Below, piece by piece: positions 54,082 to 63,416 of a DNA stretch of 63,903 bases. Below the pieces are notes generated by a model that ran no database searches, had not been told where the DNA came from, and saw nothing but the letters and a program-made list of their open reading frames with translations. The stretch covers positions 1 through 63,903 of the forward strand of contig NZ_JQEY01000016.1 in assembly GCF_000743715.1 (NCBI RefSeq). Reading direction: 5' to 3'. A program made the translations under genes and the position numbers. Origin of the DNA: Palleronia rufa (lineage in GTDB: Bacteria; Pseudomonadota; Alphaproteobacteria; Rhodobacterales; Rhodobacteraceae). Every line of letters begins with the position of its first letter. The first letter of the stretch is position 1.

Positions 54082-55155
54082 ATGCCACGAACACTCTACC
54101 TGCATATCGGGATGCCGAAATGCGCGTCGAGCACCATACAGGGCGCGCTGAAGGCCAGGTCCGGGGAACTTGCCGGGCACGGTCTTTCTTATGCTGTCAC
54201 GGATTTCGCAGGCACGGAAGGGCAGGGGAACGCGACGTTGCTGGCCGCCCATATCCGATCGGAACAGATCCGCGAAGCGACGGCAGAGCTCGACCAGCTT
54301 CTGGCCGGCGACCAAGACGCCATCCTCAGCAGTGAGGTGATGGTCGGCCTCGCCCGGACCCGCAACGCGAACTGGCTGATCGACAACGCCGCAGCGCGCG
54401 GCCTTGAGACCCGGATCCTCTGCTACGTTCGACGTCAGGACCACTGGATCGAATCCGACTTCAAACAGCACATCAAGGGCGGTTCCGATTTCTCGGATCC
54501 CATCCGGACCCTGATCGGAAACCGCACGCGATCCCGGGTCCTGGATTACCACTGGCTGCTGTCGAATTGGGCGCGCGTCGCGGGTCAGGAGAATATCGCC
54601 CTGGTGCCGCTGTGCAGTGGGCAGACGGATACCTACGCGCTTGAGCAATTCGTCGCGTGGACGGGACGTGACCCCGCTTTGGCTCAGCAGCTTGTCCTGC
54701 CAAGGCGCAACGTCAGCCCGCCCGTCGCCCTGGTCGAGCCGGCGCGGCACCTCAAACGGGTTTTGCAGCGGGACGGAAAGTCCATCGCTGAGATCCAATC
54801 TGCCCTGAGGACGTTCCTGACGAACGCGCCCGCGATGCTGGACCTGCCGAAGCGCCGGTTCATCCTTCCCCGGCAGGACCGGCAGGCGCTGGTTGCCAAA
54901 TTCGCAGACTCGAACGCACGTCTCAGCGCCGATTTCTACGATGGAAAGCCGGTTTTCGACGACGAATTCGAACCGGATGCCGAGGGCCTGAGCGCGCTAC
55001 AGGAAGAGAACGCGCTGGTTCTCGCGGAATGTGCCGTGCGGATGGGCCTGTTCAAGCCGGCTGAACACGTGGTCGAACCGGCGGCGGCGCCAAAGCGGTC
55101 GATGTCGCGCCTGATGCATCGGGTTCGCGACCAGTTCACCCAGACCCGCGGCTGA
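54082..55155 (+). CDS. Sulfotransferase-fold protein
   Basis: A 357-residue cytoplasmic protein. The P-loop-like 5'-phosphosulfate site appears as LHIGMPKCASSTIQGAL (7-23), the usual LHIGxPKxGTTxLQ pattern with a Cys-Ala-Ser variant, and the 3'-phosphate region as RILCYVRRQDHWIESDFKQ. Such enzymes move sulfate from PAPS to sugars or peptides. It lies 6 bases ahead of a large glycosyltransferase, so an exopolysaccharide or surface glycan acceptor is likely. No ribosome site is obvious before ATG 54082. Confidence 0.7.
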   Translation: MPRTLYLHIGMPKCASSTIQGALKARSGELAGHGLSYAVTDFAGTEGQGNATLLAAHIRSEQIREATAELDQLLAGDQDAILSSEVMVGLARTRNANWLIDNAAARGLETRILCYVRRQDHWIESDFKQHIKGGSDFSDPIRTLIGNRTRSRVLDYHWLLSNWARVAGQENIALVPLCSGQTDTYALEQFVAWTGRDPALAQQLVLPRRNVSPPVALVEPARHLKRVLQRDGKSIAEIQSALRTFLTNAPAMLDLPKRRFILPRQDRQALVAKFADSNARLSADFYDGKPVFDDEFEPDAEGLSALQEENALVLAECAVRMGLFKPAEHVVEPAAAPKRSMSRLMHRVRDQFTQTRG

Positions 55156-55161
55156 TCGCGA

Positions 55162-57492
55162 ATGCTGGCCACCGGACCCCTGACCGACGGGGAAGCCCCC
55201 GCCAATCCCGATGCCGCGCTCGTCCTGGTCGTCATGGCGATCTATCGCCCCGATCCGGCGCATCTGGCCGCGCAACTGGATTCCATTTCCGCGCAGACAC
55301 ACCGCAGGACGCGGCTGATCGCGGTAATCGCGGATCTGTCCAGCCAAGGTCTGGTGGCCGAGGCAACCCGCGCCGCGGGCCTCCGCGATGCCGTCATCCT
55401 GTCGCCAGAGCAAGAGCTCGATGCGGTGCACGCCTTTGAGGCCGGGATCGCCGAGGCCGTCCGCCTTGCCGCGACGGAATCGGCGCCGAGCCTGATCGCC
55501 CTGTCGGACCAGGACGACATCTGGCACACCGACCGGCTCTCTGCCGGGATCGACGCTCTGCGGAACGGCGCCGATATGGTCCATAGCAACGCGCGGCTGG
55601 TGGACGAAGCGGGAAAGGTCACCCACGCCTCGATGTTCGCGTATGAGCGGCGACAGAGGCGCCCCGGCCTCAGGGGGCTTCTCTATCGCAACAATATCAC
55701 CGGCATGACGCTGATGATGCGCGTTGAAGTCGCCGAGATCGCCCTGCCGTTTCCCGCGCAGTCCGGGGTGCATTTCTACCATGACCTCTGGCTGGGCTTG
55801 ATCGCGCAGGGCATGGGCGGCATAGCCTTCATCGACCGACCCCTGGTGGACTATCGCCAGCACGGCGCCAATGCCGTAGGTGCGGTGGACCGGCAAAAAC
55901 CGCAGTACGGTCGCTGGCGTCGGCCGAATGCGGAATGGCTCCGCCAGAACGCCGCCGCGTACGGGCTAGCGCGCTACCTGGCGCACAGTGCCCGCGCGCG
56001 CCTGGCCGAGGCGGAGGCGTCCGGCCGGATCGCGGCGGGGCGCGCTTCGACGGCCAAGCTCGGGCCCTATATGCGCACGCTGTCCGGGCCGATCGTCCAT
56101 GGCTGGGACAGCCTGCGGCTTGCCGTGACGGGTCACCTGGCTCTGTCCAGAACGGCTGCCGCATTCGCTGTCGTTTCCGCCGGGCGGGCGGTCTGGGCGC
56201 TGCGGCAGGCTCTGGGGCCGGGAGTCGCTGCCGCCATGCGGACCTTCGACGCCAGACTCTACGCCATGTCGCCCGGTGTTGCGCCTGCGATCGCAGCGGA
56301 CGCGGGCGACGGCGCGCCCGCCGCCGTGGAATGGTCCACGCTTGCGGACGGGCGCAAGTCCCCGCTCTGGGCCCCGGTTTTCGAGGCGGAGCATCCGGCG
56401 GTCACGGTCCTGGTGCCGTCGCTGAACCCCGCTGAGATGTTCGCCGGCATCGCCACGGCCATCGACATCGGCGTTGGCCTGGCCGAACGCGGCCACCGGG
56501 TGCGCTTCATCGCGACCGACCTTCCGGTGTCCTCGGCGCCCGTATCTCGCAACTTCATCCTGCGGCGCATCTCCCGGACCGCGCCGGAGGGGACGCAGGC
56601 GCGCATCTCGATCGCCTGCGGTCGCCGGGACGGGCGTATCCCGGCCCACAGGGACGACGTTTTCGTGGCCACCGCCTGGTGGAGCGCCCATGTGGCCCGC
56701 GCTCTGATCGACACGCACGGCTACCGCTCCGGCCGTTTCCTCTATCTGATCCAGGATTTCGAACCGAACTTCTATCCCTGGGGCCCTGAGTTTGCAGGGG
56801 CCATGGAAAGCTATGCGATGGAGTTCGATCCGATCTTCAACACGACCCTCCTGCGCGACCATTTCGCGGATCTCGGGTTCGGTTTCGCGACCGAACCCGC
56901 TCTGGCCTTTCACCCCGCCATCGACCTGGCGCGCTACACCGCGACGCCGCGCAGCGGTGCCAGCCCACGCCGCCTGGCGCTCTACGGCCGTCCGGAGGTG
57001 TCGCGCAACATGCACGGCACCGCGATCGAGGCGCTGGCCCGGTTCGTGGAGGCCGAGGGGCTGGGGCGAGGCGATATAGAGCTCATCTCCGTCGGGCTGC
57101 GCCATGCGCCCGTGACCTTACCCGGCGGGACAAGGCTCGACAGTCTGGGCAAGTTGCCGTGGGATCGCTATCCGGCGTTCCTCGGCTCGGTCGATGTGGG
57201 GCTGTCGCTGATGTATTCTCCCCATCCCAGCCATCCGCCCCTGGAAATGGCTGCCTCCGGGGTGCGCGTGGTGACGAATCATTTCGGTCCCAAGGATCTG
57301 AGCCGCCTGTCGCCTGCCATCCTGTCGGTTCCCGCCACGCCGCAGGACTTGGCGGAGGCGCTGTCTGCGGCGTGGCACGCGCCGGCGGTGACGGCGGCCG
57401 AGCGTCAGGTGGACCTGCGCCAGTTGGGCGCGCCCCTTCCGGAGGCGCTGGACCTTCTGGCGAAGCGGATCGCCCTTGGCCCGCGCGGCTGA
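55162..57492 (+). CDS. Two-domain glycosyltransferase (GT2 fused to a WsaF/GT4-like domain)
   Basis: A 776-residue fusion. The N-terminal GT2 domain (LVVMAIYRPDPAHLAAQLDSI; metal motif SDQDDIWH; NITGMTLMMR; HDLWLGLIAQGMGG) is typical of rhamnosyltransferases. From about residue 410 (AVTVLVPSLNPAEMFAG) a GT-B domain resembling rhamnosyltransferase WsaF follows, with LIQDFEPNFYPWG and the donor loop MYSPHPSHPPLEMAASGVRVV. It is probably a bifunctional transferase building a surface polysaccharide. Six bases separate it from the sulfotransferase-fold gene, so the two form one unit. The sugars are unknown. Confidence 0.8.
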   Translation: MLATGPLTDGEAPANPDAALVLVVMAIYRPDPAHLAAQLDSISAQTHRRTRLIAVIADLSSQGLVAEATRAAGLRDAVILSPEQELDAVHAFEAGIAEAVRLAATESAPSLIALSDQDDIWHTDRLSAGIDALRNGADMVHSNARLVDEAGKVTHASMFAYERRQRRPGLRGLLYRNNITGMTLMMRVEVAEIALPFPAQSGVHFYHDLWLGLIAQGMGGIAFIDRPLVDYRQHGANAVGAVDRQKPQYGRWRRPNAEWLRQNAAAYGLARYLAHSARARLAEAEASGRIAAGRASTAKLGPYMRTLSGPIVHGWDSLRLAVTGHLALSRTAAAFAVVSAGRAVWALRQALGPGVAAAMRTFDARLYAMSPGVAPAIAADAGDGAPAAVEWSTLADGRKSPLWAPVFEAEHPAVTVLVPSLNPAEMFAGIATAIDIGVGLAERGHRVRFIATDLPVSSAPVSRNFILRRISRTAPEGTQARISIACGRRDGRIPAHRDDVFVATAWWSAHVARALIDTHGYRSGRFLYLIQDFEPNFYPWGPEFAGAMESYAMEFDPIFNTTLLRDHFADLGFGFATEPALAFHPAIDLARYTATPRSGASPRRLALYGRPEVSRNMHGTAIEALARFVEAEGLGRGDIELISVGLRHAPVTLPGGTRLDSLGKLPWDRYPAFLGSVDVGLSLMYSPHPSHPPLEMAASGVRVVTNHFGPKDLSRLSPAILSVPATPQDLAEALSAAWHAPAVTAAERQVDLRQLGAPLPEALDLLAKRIALGPRG

Positions 57493-57495
57493 CGC

Positions 57496-57696
57496 CTACC
57501 AATGGGGCGGACGCTCGTCCCCGATGACCACGCCGCCGCCCCCGTCGCCCTCTCTGCTCCGTTCGCGTTCGGTCAGCAGGGCGACCTGCCGTTCCAGCCG
57601 GTCGATGCGCCGTGACTGCGCCGTCACCACGTCGCTCAGGTCGTCAGTTGCGCGGATCAGGTGGGCCAGCTTCTCCTCCATCGCATCGCGGTCCAT
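57496..57696 (-). CDS. slyX: SlyX-family protein
   Basis: A 66-residue coiled-coil protein. The run MEEKLAHLIRATDDLSDVVTAQSRRIDRLERQVALLTERER has the heptad pattern and the conserved start of SlyX. The tail is Gly-rich and ends in RPPHW, as in other members (PPHY/PPHW). ATG 57696 is preceded by AGAGGG; the frame is open 33 codons further but without similarity. The function is unknown in all bacteria. It is divergent from hisS with 67 bases between the starts. Confidence 0.85.
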   Translation of the reverse strand: MDRDAMEEKLAHLIRATDDLSDVVTAQSRRIDRLERQVALLTERERSREGDGGGGVVIGDERPPHW

Positions 57697-57763
57697 AACA
57701 CCCTCTTTCTTGAAGTGGACATGCGGTTGACCTACACGACCGGCGAACCCGAGGGGAGCCGTC

Positions 57764-59407
57764 ATGGCGAAGCAAAAGAAACAGCCCCGCCCCAAGGCCG
57801 CGACGCCGAAGGGCTTTCGCGACTATTTCGGCGCAGAGGTGACGCGCCGCCAGACGATGCTGGCCGAGATCGCGCGGATCTATCACCTCTACGGGTTCGA
57901 CGCGCTCGAGACGAGCGGGGTCGAGATGGTCGAGGCACTTGGCAAGTTCCTGCCGGACGTGGACCGCCCGAACGAAGGGGTCTTCGCCTGGGACGAGGAC
58001 GGCGACTGGCTGGCGCTGCGCTACGACATGACCGCGCCGCTGGCCCGCGTCGCGGCGCAGTACCGCAACGAGTTGCCGTCGCCCTATCGGCGCTACACAA
58101 TGGGTCCGGTCTGGCGCAACGAAAAGCCCGGTCCGGGGCGGTTCCGGCAGTTCTATCAATGCGATGCGGACACGGTGGGCAGCGCATCCATGGCCGCGGA
58201 TGCCGAGATCTGCGCCATGCTGGCCGATGTGCTGGAGGCGGTCGGGATCGCGCGGGGCGACTACATCGTGCGGGTGAACAACCGCAAGGTTCTCAACGGG
58301 GTCATGGAGGTGGCCGGGATCGGCGGTCCCGAGCACGCGACCGAGCGCGGCATCGTGCTGCGCGCCATCGACAAGCGCGACCGGCTGGGCGCGGACGGCG
58401 TCCGCGCGCTGCTGGGCGAGGGGCGGCGCGACGAAAGCGGGGATTTCACCAAGGGGGCGGGACTAAATCGCGAACAGATCTCCGTACTCATGCGGTTTGT
58501 AAACGCTGGTACGAATATTGATAAACGGCTTTCGTCAAGTATCGCGGAACTTGATCGCTTGAAGCCGAATACGTCTTTTCCCCTTGTGGCCGCAAAGTAC
58601 ACGCTGTCGCCCATCGCAAAACTTTTTGGCTTAGACAGGGTGGAAGCTCGTCGAAGCCGAAATCGCATTACGGTCGACTATTTGCGGGAGATTGTTGAGG
58701 ATTCTGAGACTGGCGCTTCCGGCGTTCTGGAGCTTGAAGAAATAGCGGACCTTTTGTACGCCCAAGGCTACGGCCCCGACCGGATCGTCATCGACCCCTC
58801 CGTGGTCCGCGGCCTCGGCTATTATACCGGTCCGGTCTATGAGGCAGAGCTGATCGGCGAGGATCTGGGCCGGTTCGGGTCGGTCGCCGGCGGCGGGCGC
58901 TACGACGATCTGGTCAAGCGGTTCACCGGACAGGAGGTCCCGGCCACGGGCGTGTCCATCGGCGTGGACCGGCTCTTGGCCGCCCTCACCGCGCAGGGCC
59001 GGTTCGACGCAGAGGCCGAGGGCCCGGTCGTCGTGACCGTCATGGACCGCGCGCGGATCCCGGAGTACCAGGCGATGGTCGGCGAATTGCGACAACATCG
59101 CATCCGCGCGGAACTCTACCTCGGCAACCCCAGGAACTTCGGCAACCAGTTGAAATACGCCGACAAGCGCGGCGCGCCCATCGCGGTCATCCAGGGCGAG
59201 GACGAGGCCGCGCGGGGTGTCGTCCAGATCAAGGATCTCAAGCTGGGCGCGCGCCTGGCGGGTGAGCTCAGCCACGAGGAATGGCGCAACCAGCCCGCCC
59301 AGGTCGAGGTGCCGCGCGACAGGCTGGTGGACGAAATCGCCGCGCGTCTTCGCGTCCACACCTCCCCCCGTGCGTCCACCGGGTCAGACGGCCCCGCATG
59401 GGAATGA
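57764..59407 (+). CDS. hisS: Histidyl-tRNA synthetase with an enlarged, low-GC middle segment
   Basis: Class IIa tRNA synthetase, 547 residues, charging tRNA-His. The start [25 protein letters not shown] is the alphaproteobacterial form. Motif 2 is [32 protein letters not shown]; His-specific motifs are the [14 protein letters not shown] region and [14 protein letters not shown]; the anticodon domain is [17 protein letters not shown] onward. Between DFTKGAGL and GYGPDRI are 100 residues where I would expect about 50-55. That stretch (58455-58760) has about 50% G+C in 58501-58740 by my count, against well over 65% around it. SD GAGGGGAG. The stop overlaps hisZ (ATGA). Confidence 0.93.
   Translation: MAKQKKQPRPKAATPKGFRDYFGAEVTRRQTMLAEIARIYHLYGFDALETSGVEMVEALGKFLPDVDRPNEGVFAWDEDGDWLALRYDMTAPLARVAAQYRNELPSPYRRYTMGPVWRNEKPGPGRFRQFYQCDADTVGSASMAADAEICAMLADVLEAVGIARGDYIVRVNNRKVLNGVMEVAGIGGPEHATERGIVLRAIDKRDRLGADGVRALLGEGRRDESGDFTKGAGLNREQISVLMRFVNAGTNIDKRLSSSIAELDRLKPNTSFPLVAAKYTLSPIAKLFGLDRVEARRSRNRITVDYLREIVEDSETGASGVLELEEIADLLYAQGYGPDRIVIDPSVVRGLGYYTGPVYEAELIGEDLGRFGSVAGGGRYDDLVKRFTGQEVPATGVSIGVDRLLAALTAQGRFDAEAEGPVVVTVMDRARIPEYQAMVGELRQHRIRAELYLGNPRNFGNQLKYADKRGAPIAVIQGEDEAARGVVQIKDLKLGARLAGELSHEEWRNQPAQVEVPRDRLVDEIAARLRVHTSPRASTGSDGPAWE
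58455..58760 (+). other. Low-GC patch inside hisS
   Basis: Four consecutive 60-base rows (58501-58740) contain 121 G+C of 240 by hand count, while the row before (58381-58440) is over 80%. Codons such as AAT, ATT, TTG, GTT and CTT appear that are rare in flanking genes. The frame stays open and ends cleanly in conserved sequence on both sides. Confidence 0.75.
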
Positions 59408-60483
59408 GGCCGGCGAGATCCGCCGAAAGGGCGGAGGCGGCGCGGCTGCTGTCCGGATTTCTCAGTGCCGGCGCGGAACTGGTCGAGGCCGATATCCTGC
59501 AACCCGCCGAAATCTTGCTCGACCTCTATGGTGAGGACATCCGGGCGCGGGCCTTCACCACGCAAGGTCCGGAGGGCGAGGTGATGTTGCGCCCGGATTT
59601 CACGGTCCCGGTGGTCCAGATGCACATGGCCAGAGGCGGCGCGCCGGCGCGCTATGCCTATGCCGGTGAGGTGTTCCGCCGCCAGGCCGGCGGAGCCGAT
59701 CGGCCGTCGGAATACCTGCAGGTCGGTTTCGAACTCTTCGGCGGCGACCCGGCGGCGTCGGACGCGGAATGTTTCGCCCTGTTCCACCGCGTGCTGGCGC
59801 CGCATGCTCCGCGGGTGCTGACCGGGGATATCGGCATACTGACCGCAGCGGTTCGGGGGCTGCACACATCCGATGCGCGCAAGTCCGCGCTTTTGCGCCA
59901 TATCTGGCGCCCCCGCCGCTTCCGCGCATTGCTCGACCGCTATGCCGGCAAGACGCCCCCCCCGCCTGCCCGGACGGCGCTGTTGCAGGCCCGCGATCCC
60001 TTCGCCGGTGCAGGACCCGAGATCGGCCTGCGCGATCGCGCGGATGTGGAGGCGCGGATCGCCGCCCTGCGCGCCGACGCCGCGGAACCGCACATCTCCT
60101 CGACCGAGGTCGCGCTGATCGACGACCTGCTGGACCTGCGCGAAGGATCGTCCTGCGCGCTCGGCCGGCTCTGGGATCTGGCCGTGGACATGCCGGCGAT
60201 CGGTCCGGCGGCCGACACCCTGTCCCGGCGACTCGACGCGCTGGATGCCGCCGGGATCGCGCCGGAGAGCCTCCCGTTCGAGGCAAGCCATGGGCGGTCC
60301 ACCATGGAATATTACGATGGTTTCGTCTTTTCCTTCTCCCTGCCGGACCGCCCGGACCTGCCGCCGCTGTCCACCGGCGGTCGCTACGATGCCCTGACCC
60401 GCGTTCTGGGGCAGGGCCGCGCATCGCCCGCCGTCGGCGGTGTGCTCCGGCCCGCCTTGCTGCTGGAGACCGCGTCGTGCTGA
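59404..60483 (+). CDS. hisZ: ATP phosphoribosyltransferase regulatory subunit HisZ
   Basis: A 359-residue HisRS paralogue without the anticodon domain that activates the short HisG. Class II motifs are recognisable: [55 protein letters not shown] and [14 protein letters not shown]. The start overlaps the hisS stop as ATGA (59404); an in-frame ATG at 59398 is the only near alternative. It overlaps hisG by 7 bases. hisS, hisZ and hisG are one coupled unit, linking histidine synthesis and its tRNA charging. Confidence 0.92.
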   Translation: MRPARSAERAEAARLLSGFLSAGAELVEADILQPAEILLDLYGEDIRARAFTTQGPEGEVMLRPDFTVPVVQMHMARGGAPARYAYAGEVFRRQAGGADRPSEYLQVGFELFGGDPAASDAECFALFHRVLAPHAPRVLTGDIGILTAAVRGLHTSDARKSALLRHIWRPRRFRALLDRYAGKTPPPPARTALLQARDPFAGAGPEIGLRDRADVEARIAALRADAAEPHISSTEVALIDDLLDLREGSSCALGRLWDLAVDMPAIGPAADTLSRRLDALDAAGIAPESLPFEASHGRSTMEYYDGFVFSFSLPDRPDLPPLSTGGRYDALTRVLGQGRASPAVGGVLRPALLLETASC

Positions 60484-61184
60484 AACTCGGGGTGCCGTCC
60501 AAGGGGCGGCTCATGGAAAAGACCTTCGACTGGTTCGGCGAAAGCGGTCTTGCCATGGGCAAGGGCGGCGGGGACCGGGAATATGCCGGAGTGGTGGAGA
60601 ACAGTGACGACATCGCGCTGGTGCTCCTGGCGGCAGGTGAGATTCCTCGGGAACTGGCTTCGGGGCGCATTCACCTGGGCGTGACGGGATCCGATCTGGT
60701 GCGGGAACGGATCGGCCACTGGGACGAGGCGGTTGAGGATCTTGGCCAGATGGGCTTCGGCCATGCCGATCTGGTCATCGCGGTACCGGATTTCTGGGTC
60801 GATGTGGACACGCTGGACGACCTCGACGCGGCCGCGGCGGCATTCCGGCGGCGGCACGGATTTCGTCTGCGGATCGCCACGAAGTACCATCGCCTGGTGC
60901 GTGATTTCCTGCAATCCCATGGCGTCGCGGACTATCGTCTGGTGGACAGTCAGGGTGCGACCGAAGGGACCGTACGGCACGGCACCGCAGAGGCCATTGC
61001 CGACATCACATCCACGGGCGAAACGCTGAGGGCGAACCATCTGCGGATGCTCTCGGATGGACCGGTCCATGCAAGCCAGGCCACGCTCTACCGCGCACGG
61101 CACGCGGACTGGAATGACGCAACGCAAGAGAGTCTGCGACGCCTGAAATCCCGCCTGGGGCCTGCGCTCACCTCACGATCATAG
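60477..61184 (+). CDS. hisG: ATP phosphoribosyltransferase, short form
   Basis: First enzyme of histidine synthesis: joins ATP and PRPP. A 235-residue short-form HisG (lacking the regulatory C-terminal domain), so it needs His[17 protein letters not shown] is the usual start; the PRPP site is DSQGATEGTVRHGTAEAIADITSTGETL, and the substrate lid has the IATKYHRLVRDF segment. GTG 60477 is the only start that keeps [11 protein letters not shown], and it overlaps hisZ by 7 bases. Confidence 0.93.
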   Translation: MLKLGVPSKGRLMEKTFDWFGESGLAMGKGGGDREYAGVVENSDDIALVLLAAGEIPRELASGRIHLGVTGSDLVRERIGHWDEAVEDLGQMGFGHADLVIAVPDFWVDVDTLDDLDAAAAAFRRRHGFRLRIATKYHRLVRDFLQSHGVADYRLVDSQGATEGTVRHGTAEAIADITSTGETLRANHLRMLSDGPVHASQATLYRARHADWNDATQESLRRLKSRLGPALTSRS

Positions 61185-61186
61185 CG

Positions 61187-61208
61187 GCGCCATTTCGCTC
61201 TTTGGCGC
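61187..61208 (+). terminator. Possible terminator hairpin after hisG
   Basis: GCGCCA (61187-61192) and TGGCGC (61203-61208) can pair around a 10-base loop, three bases after the hisG stop. No T-tract follows. Confidence 0.3.
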
Positions 61209-61638
61209 GAGCGTTCAACATGCTGATACCGGATTACACGGGAAACACGGCCTGGTTCGCGGTCATGAACGCGAAGACCTCGACGCGCCGCGCTCGTCCC
61301 GAGCACACCGGCCGTCGTCCACTGGGCCCCCACCAATGGCGCCGTCAATGAACGCCCCTTCGAGAGAATGTCGCGCTCCATCCAAAGCCGACGGTTTTCC
61401 TTCGCAGGTGCGCCAGCTCTTCGCGTTCAGACTGGTGGGGCCGTCATCCCCGACCCCGGCATCAGCCCCAGCCTGTCCCGGCCATGGATCGTCGCGGCAC
61501 AGGCTCGAACTCCCGCGCCAAGCTCTCAACGCTGCGGCTGGCACGCGCCAGCGCGATGATCCGGTCCCTGAAGTCCGCAGGTTACGGGTTTCTCGTTCTC
61601 GGCATGCGGACACGAAAGCCAAAATGTGTCCACGAAAC
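61209..61638. other. Degenerate region before the IS5-type element
   Basis: About 430 bases with no gene I recognise. Short frames on both strands carry fragments that look transposon-like (on plus, STLRLARASAMIRSLKSAGY) but they are too decayed to assign. It is probably more IS debris between hisG and the element at 61639. Confidence 0.45.
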
Positions 61639-62263
61639 GGCTCTGTTGCACAAACCCGGTGAGGGATTCATGTCGTGAGTCCAGCGTGGTAGCTGGACGA
61701 CATGAGCAGACCCACACCGCCAACCTACAAGACCAAGAACTGGCCGGCCTATAATGAAGCGCTCAAGCGCCGTGGCTCGCTGACGATCTGGTTTGACCCA
61801 GAGATGATCTGGGATGCTGCGCCGACCGGCAAACGCGGCCGACAGCCAACCTACAGCGATACCGCCATCCAGACATGCCTGACGATGAAGGTTCTGTTTG
61901 GCATGGCGTTGCGCCAGACGACCGGGTTCGTCGAGAGCCTGTTGCGTCTGATCGGTTTGAACTGGGCGGTGCCCGACTTCAGCACGCTATCGCGCCGCCA
62001 GAAAACGCTGGCCGTGAACATCCCGTATCGTGGCTCCAACGGCCCAGTGCATCTCCTGATCGATAGCACGGGCATCAAGGTCGAGGGTGAAGGCGAGTGG
62101 AACGCACGCAAGCATGGTGGGCCCAAGCGGCGGGTTTGGCGCAAGATCCATCTTGGGATCGACGACCAAACGCTGGAGGTTCGGGCGCTCGAGATTACCG
62201 GAAGCCACATCGGTGATGCGCCGGTGATGCCCGATCTGCTCAACCAGATTCCGGCGGACGAGG
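61639..62263 (+). mobile_element. 5' part of an IS5-type element, truncated by a second IS
   Basis: The left terminal repeat is probably GGCTCTGTTGCACAAA (61639-61654). The transposase begins 48 bases later and is cut at 62263 where the inner element begins. The rest of this element is not found beyond the inner element's other end, so the right half has been lost. Confidence 0.65.
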
Positions 62264-62289
62264 GGTTTTGTTGCAGAAAGGCCGCCTGA
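61702..62289 (+). pseudogene. IS5-family transposase, C-terminus lost
   Basis: About 187 genuine residues followed by a few codons from the inner IS (GFCCRKAA). The N-terminal block KTKNWPAYNEALKRRGSLTIWFDPEM and the first catalytic Asp region (LLIDSTGIKVEGEGEWNARKHG) match the intact transposase on the other strand at 62318-63250. The second Asp (TADGAYDT block) and the Glu are missing, so it is inactive. Confidence 0.85.
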
Positions 62290-63316
62290 GGCGTGAGTGT
62301 CCCTTTCCCGTTCGGGTTCAGGCCACGCGGACCACCTCGGCGGTGCCGAGCGCGTTGAAGCGATTGATAAGGGCGACACGGATGTGGATTTCGGCGGTCT
62401 GGCGGTCTGGGTCTCTCGCGGCGATGCGCTCGCCGAAGGCCTTCAGGCATCGCATCTTGGCCTCCACGCGGCTTCGGGCGTGGTATCCGGTCCACCGCTT
62501 CCAAAACGCCCGACCGTAGTGACGCGTGGCGCGCAGGGTTTCGTTGCGTGCCTTGGCAGCCGGACAGTCCTCCTTCCAAGCCCGACCGTTCCTTCGGATG
62601 GGTATGATTGCCGTGCCACCGCGTGCGATGACGGCGCCGTGGCAGCGGCGGGTGTCGTAGGCGCCGTCCGCGGTCACGGTGCCGATGTCTTCGTCTTCGG
62701 GGATCTGGCCCAACAGGTCCGGCAGGACGGGGCTGTCGCCTTCCCGGCTGTGGGTGAACTCGACGGCCAGGATATCCGAGGTGGCGGTGTCCATCGCCAG
62801 ATGCACCTTGCGCCATTGGCGGCGACCCTGAATGCCATGCTTCCGGGCCTGCCACTCGCCATCGCCGAGGAACTTGATGCCGGTGCTATCAACCAGCAGG
62901 TTCAGTGGCCCGCCAGCACGGCGATAGGGGATCTGAACCTTCAAGGTCTTCTGCCTACGGCACAGGGTCGAGTAGTCCGGAACGGGCCAGTCCAGCCCCG
63001 CGAGTCGCAGCAGACTGGCGACCATCCCGGCAGTCTGTCTGAGCGGCAACTTGAACAGAACCTTGATCGATAGGCAGAACTGTATCGCGGCATTCGAAAA
63101 GACCGGGGGGCGCCCCGGGCGTCCCTCATGCGGCGCGTGCCAGGTCATCTCCTTGTCCAGCCAGATCAGCAGCGACCCGCGCTTCCTGAGCGCATCGTTG
63201 TAGGTGGACCAGTTCGTCGTGCGGTAGCGGGCGGGCTTGGGCTTGCTCATGCTGCTCGTCTAAGCGCATGAATTCCCGATGTGAATCCTTTACGGCTAGA
63301 GTTCTGCAACAACGCC
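62264..63316 (-). mobile_element. Intact IS5-type insertion sequence, about 1.05 kb
   Basis: Ends are GGTTTTGTTGCAGAA (62264-62278) and, inverted, GGCGTTGTTGCAGAA (63316-63302), 13 of 15 matching. One transposase fills it. I see no clear target duplication, in line with loss of the right-hand flank of the outer element. Confidence 0.75.
62318..63250 (-). CDS. IS5-family transposase, intact
   Basis: A 310-residue DDE transposase. Catalytic residues: Asp in LLVDSTGIKF (about 118), Asp in TVTADGAYDTRRCH (about 195), and Glu in SRVEAKMRCLKAFGERI (about 268). The N-terminus TTNWSTYNDALRKRGSLLIWLDKEM is typical. It is related to, but distinct from, the broken copy next to it. ATG 63250 lies 52 bases inside the right end, normal for the family. 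It appears functional. Confidence 0.92.
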   Translation of the reverse strand: MSKPKPARYRTTNWSTYNDALRKRGSLLIWLDKEMTWHAPHEGRPGRPPVFSNAAIQFCLSIKVLFKLPLRQTAGMVASLLRLAGLDWPVPDYSTLCRRQKTLKVQIPYRRAGGPLNLLVDSTGIKFLGDGEWQARKHGIQGRRQWRKVHLAMDTATSDILAVEFTHSREGDSPVLPDLLGQIPEDEDIGTVTADGAYDTRRCHGAVIARGGTAIIPIRRNGRAWKEDCPAAKARNETLRATRHYGRAFWKRWTGYHARSRVEAKMRCLKAFGERIAARDPDRQTAEIHIRVALINRFNALGTAEVVRVA

Positions 63317-63416
63317 GGTCGACCAGCTCTTTGGCAGTTCCACGAACTATCGTGGGTCACAGCATTAGCCTACTTCACAGACGGAGTAAGTTCACAGAAC
63401 GCTTGGTTTTCTTTTT

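Noticed and set aside
58455-58760. Frameshift or pseudogene in hisS
   Set aside because: The frame is continuous and conserved motifs continue on both sides. The change is in composition and length only.
61209-61638. Possible gene on the minus strand at 61263-61622
   Set aside because: The composition is Arg/Ser-rich without a family match and the area borders IS debris, so it is most likely decayed sequence.
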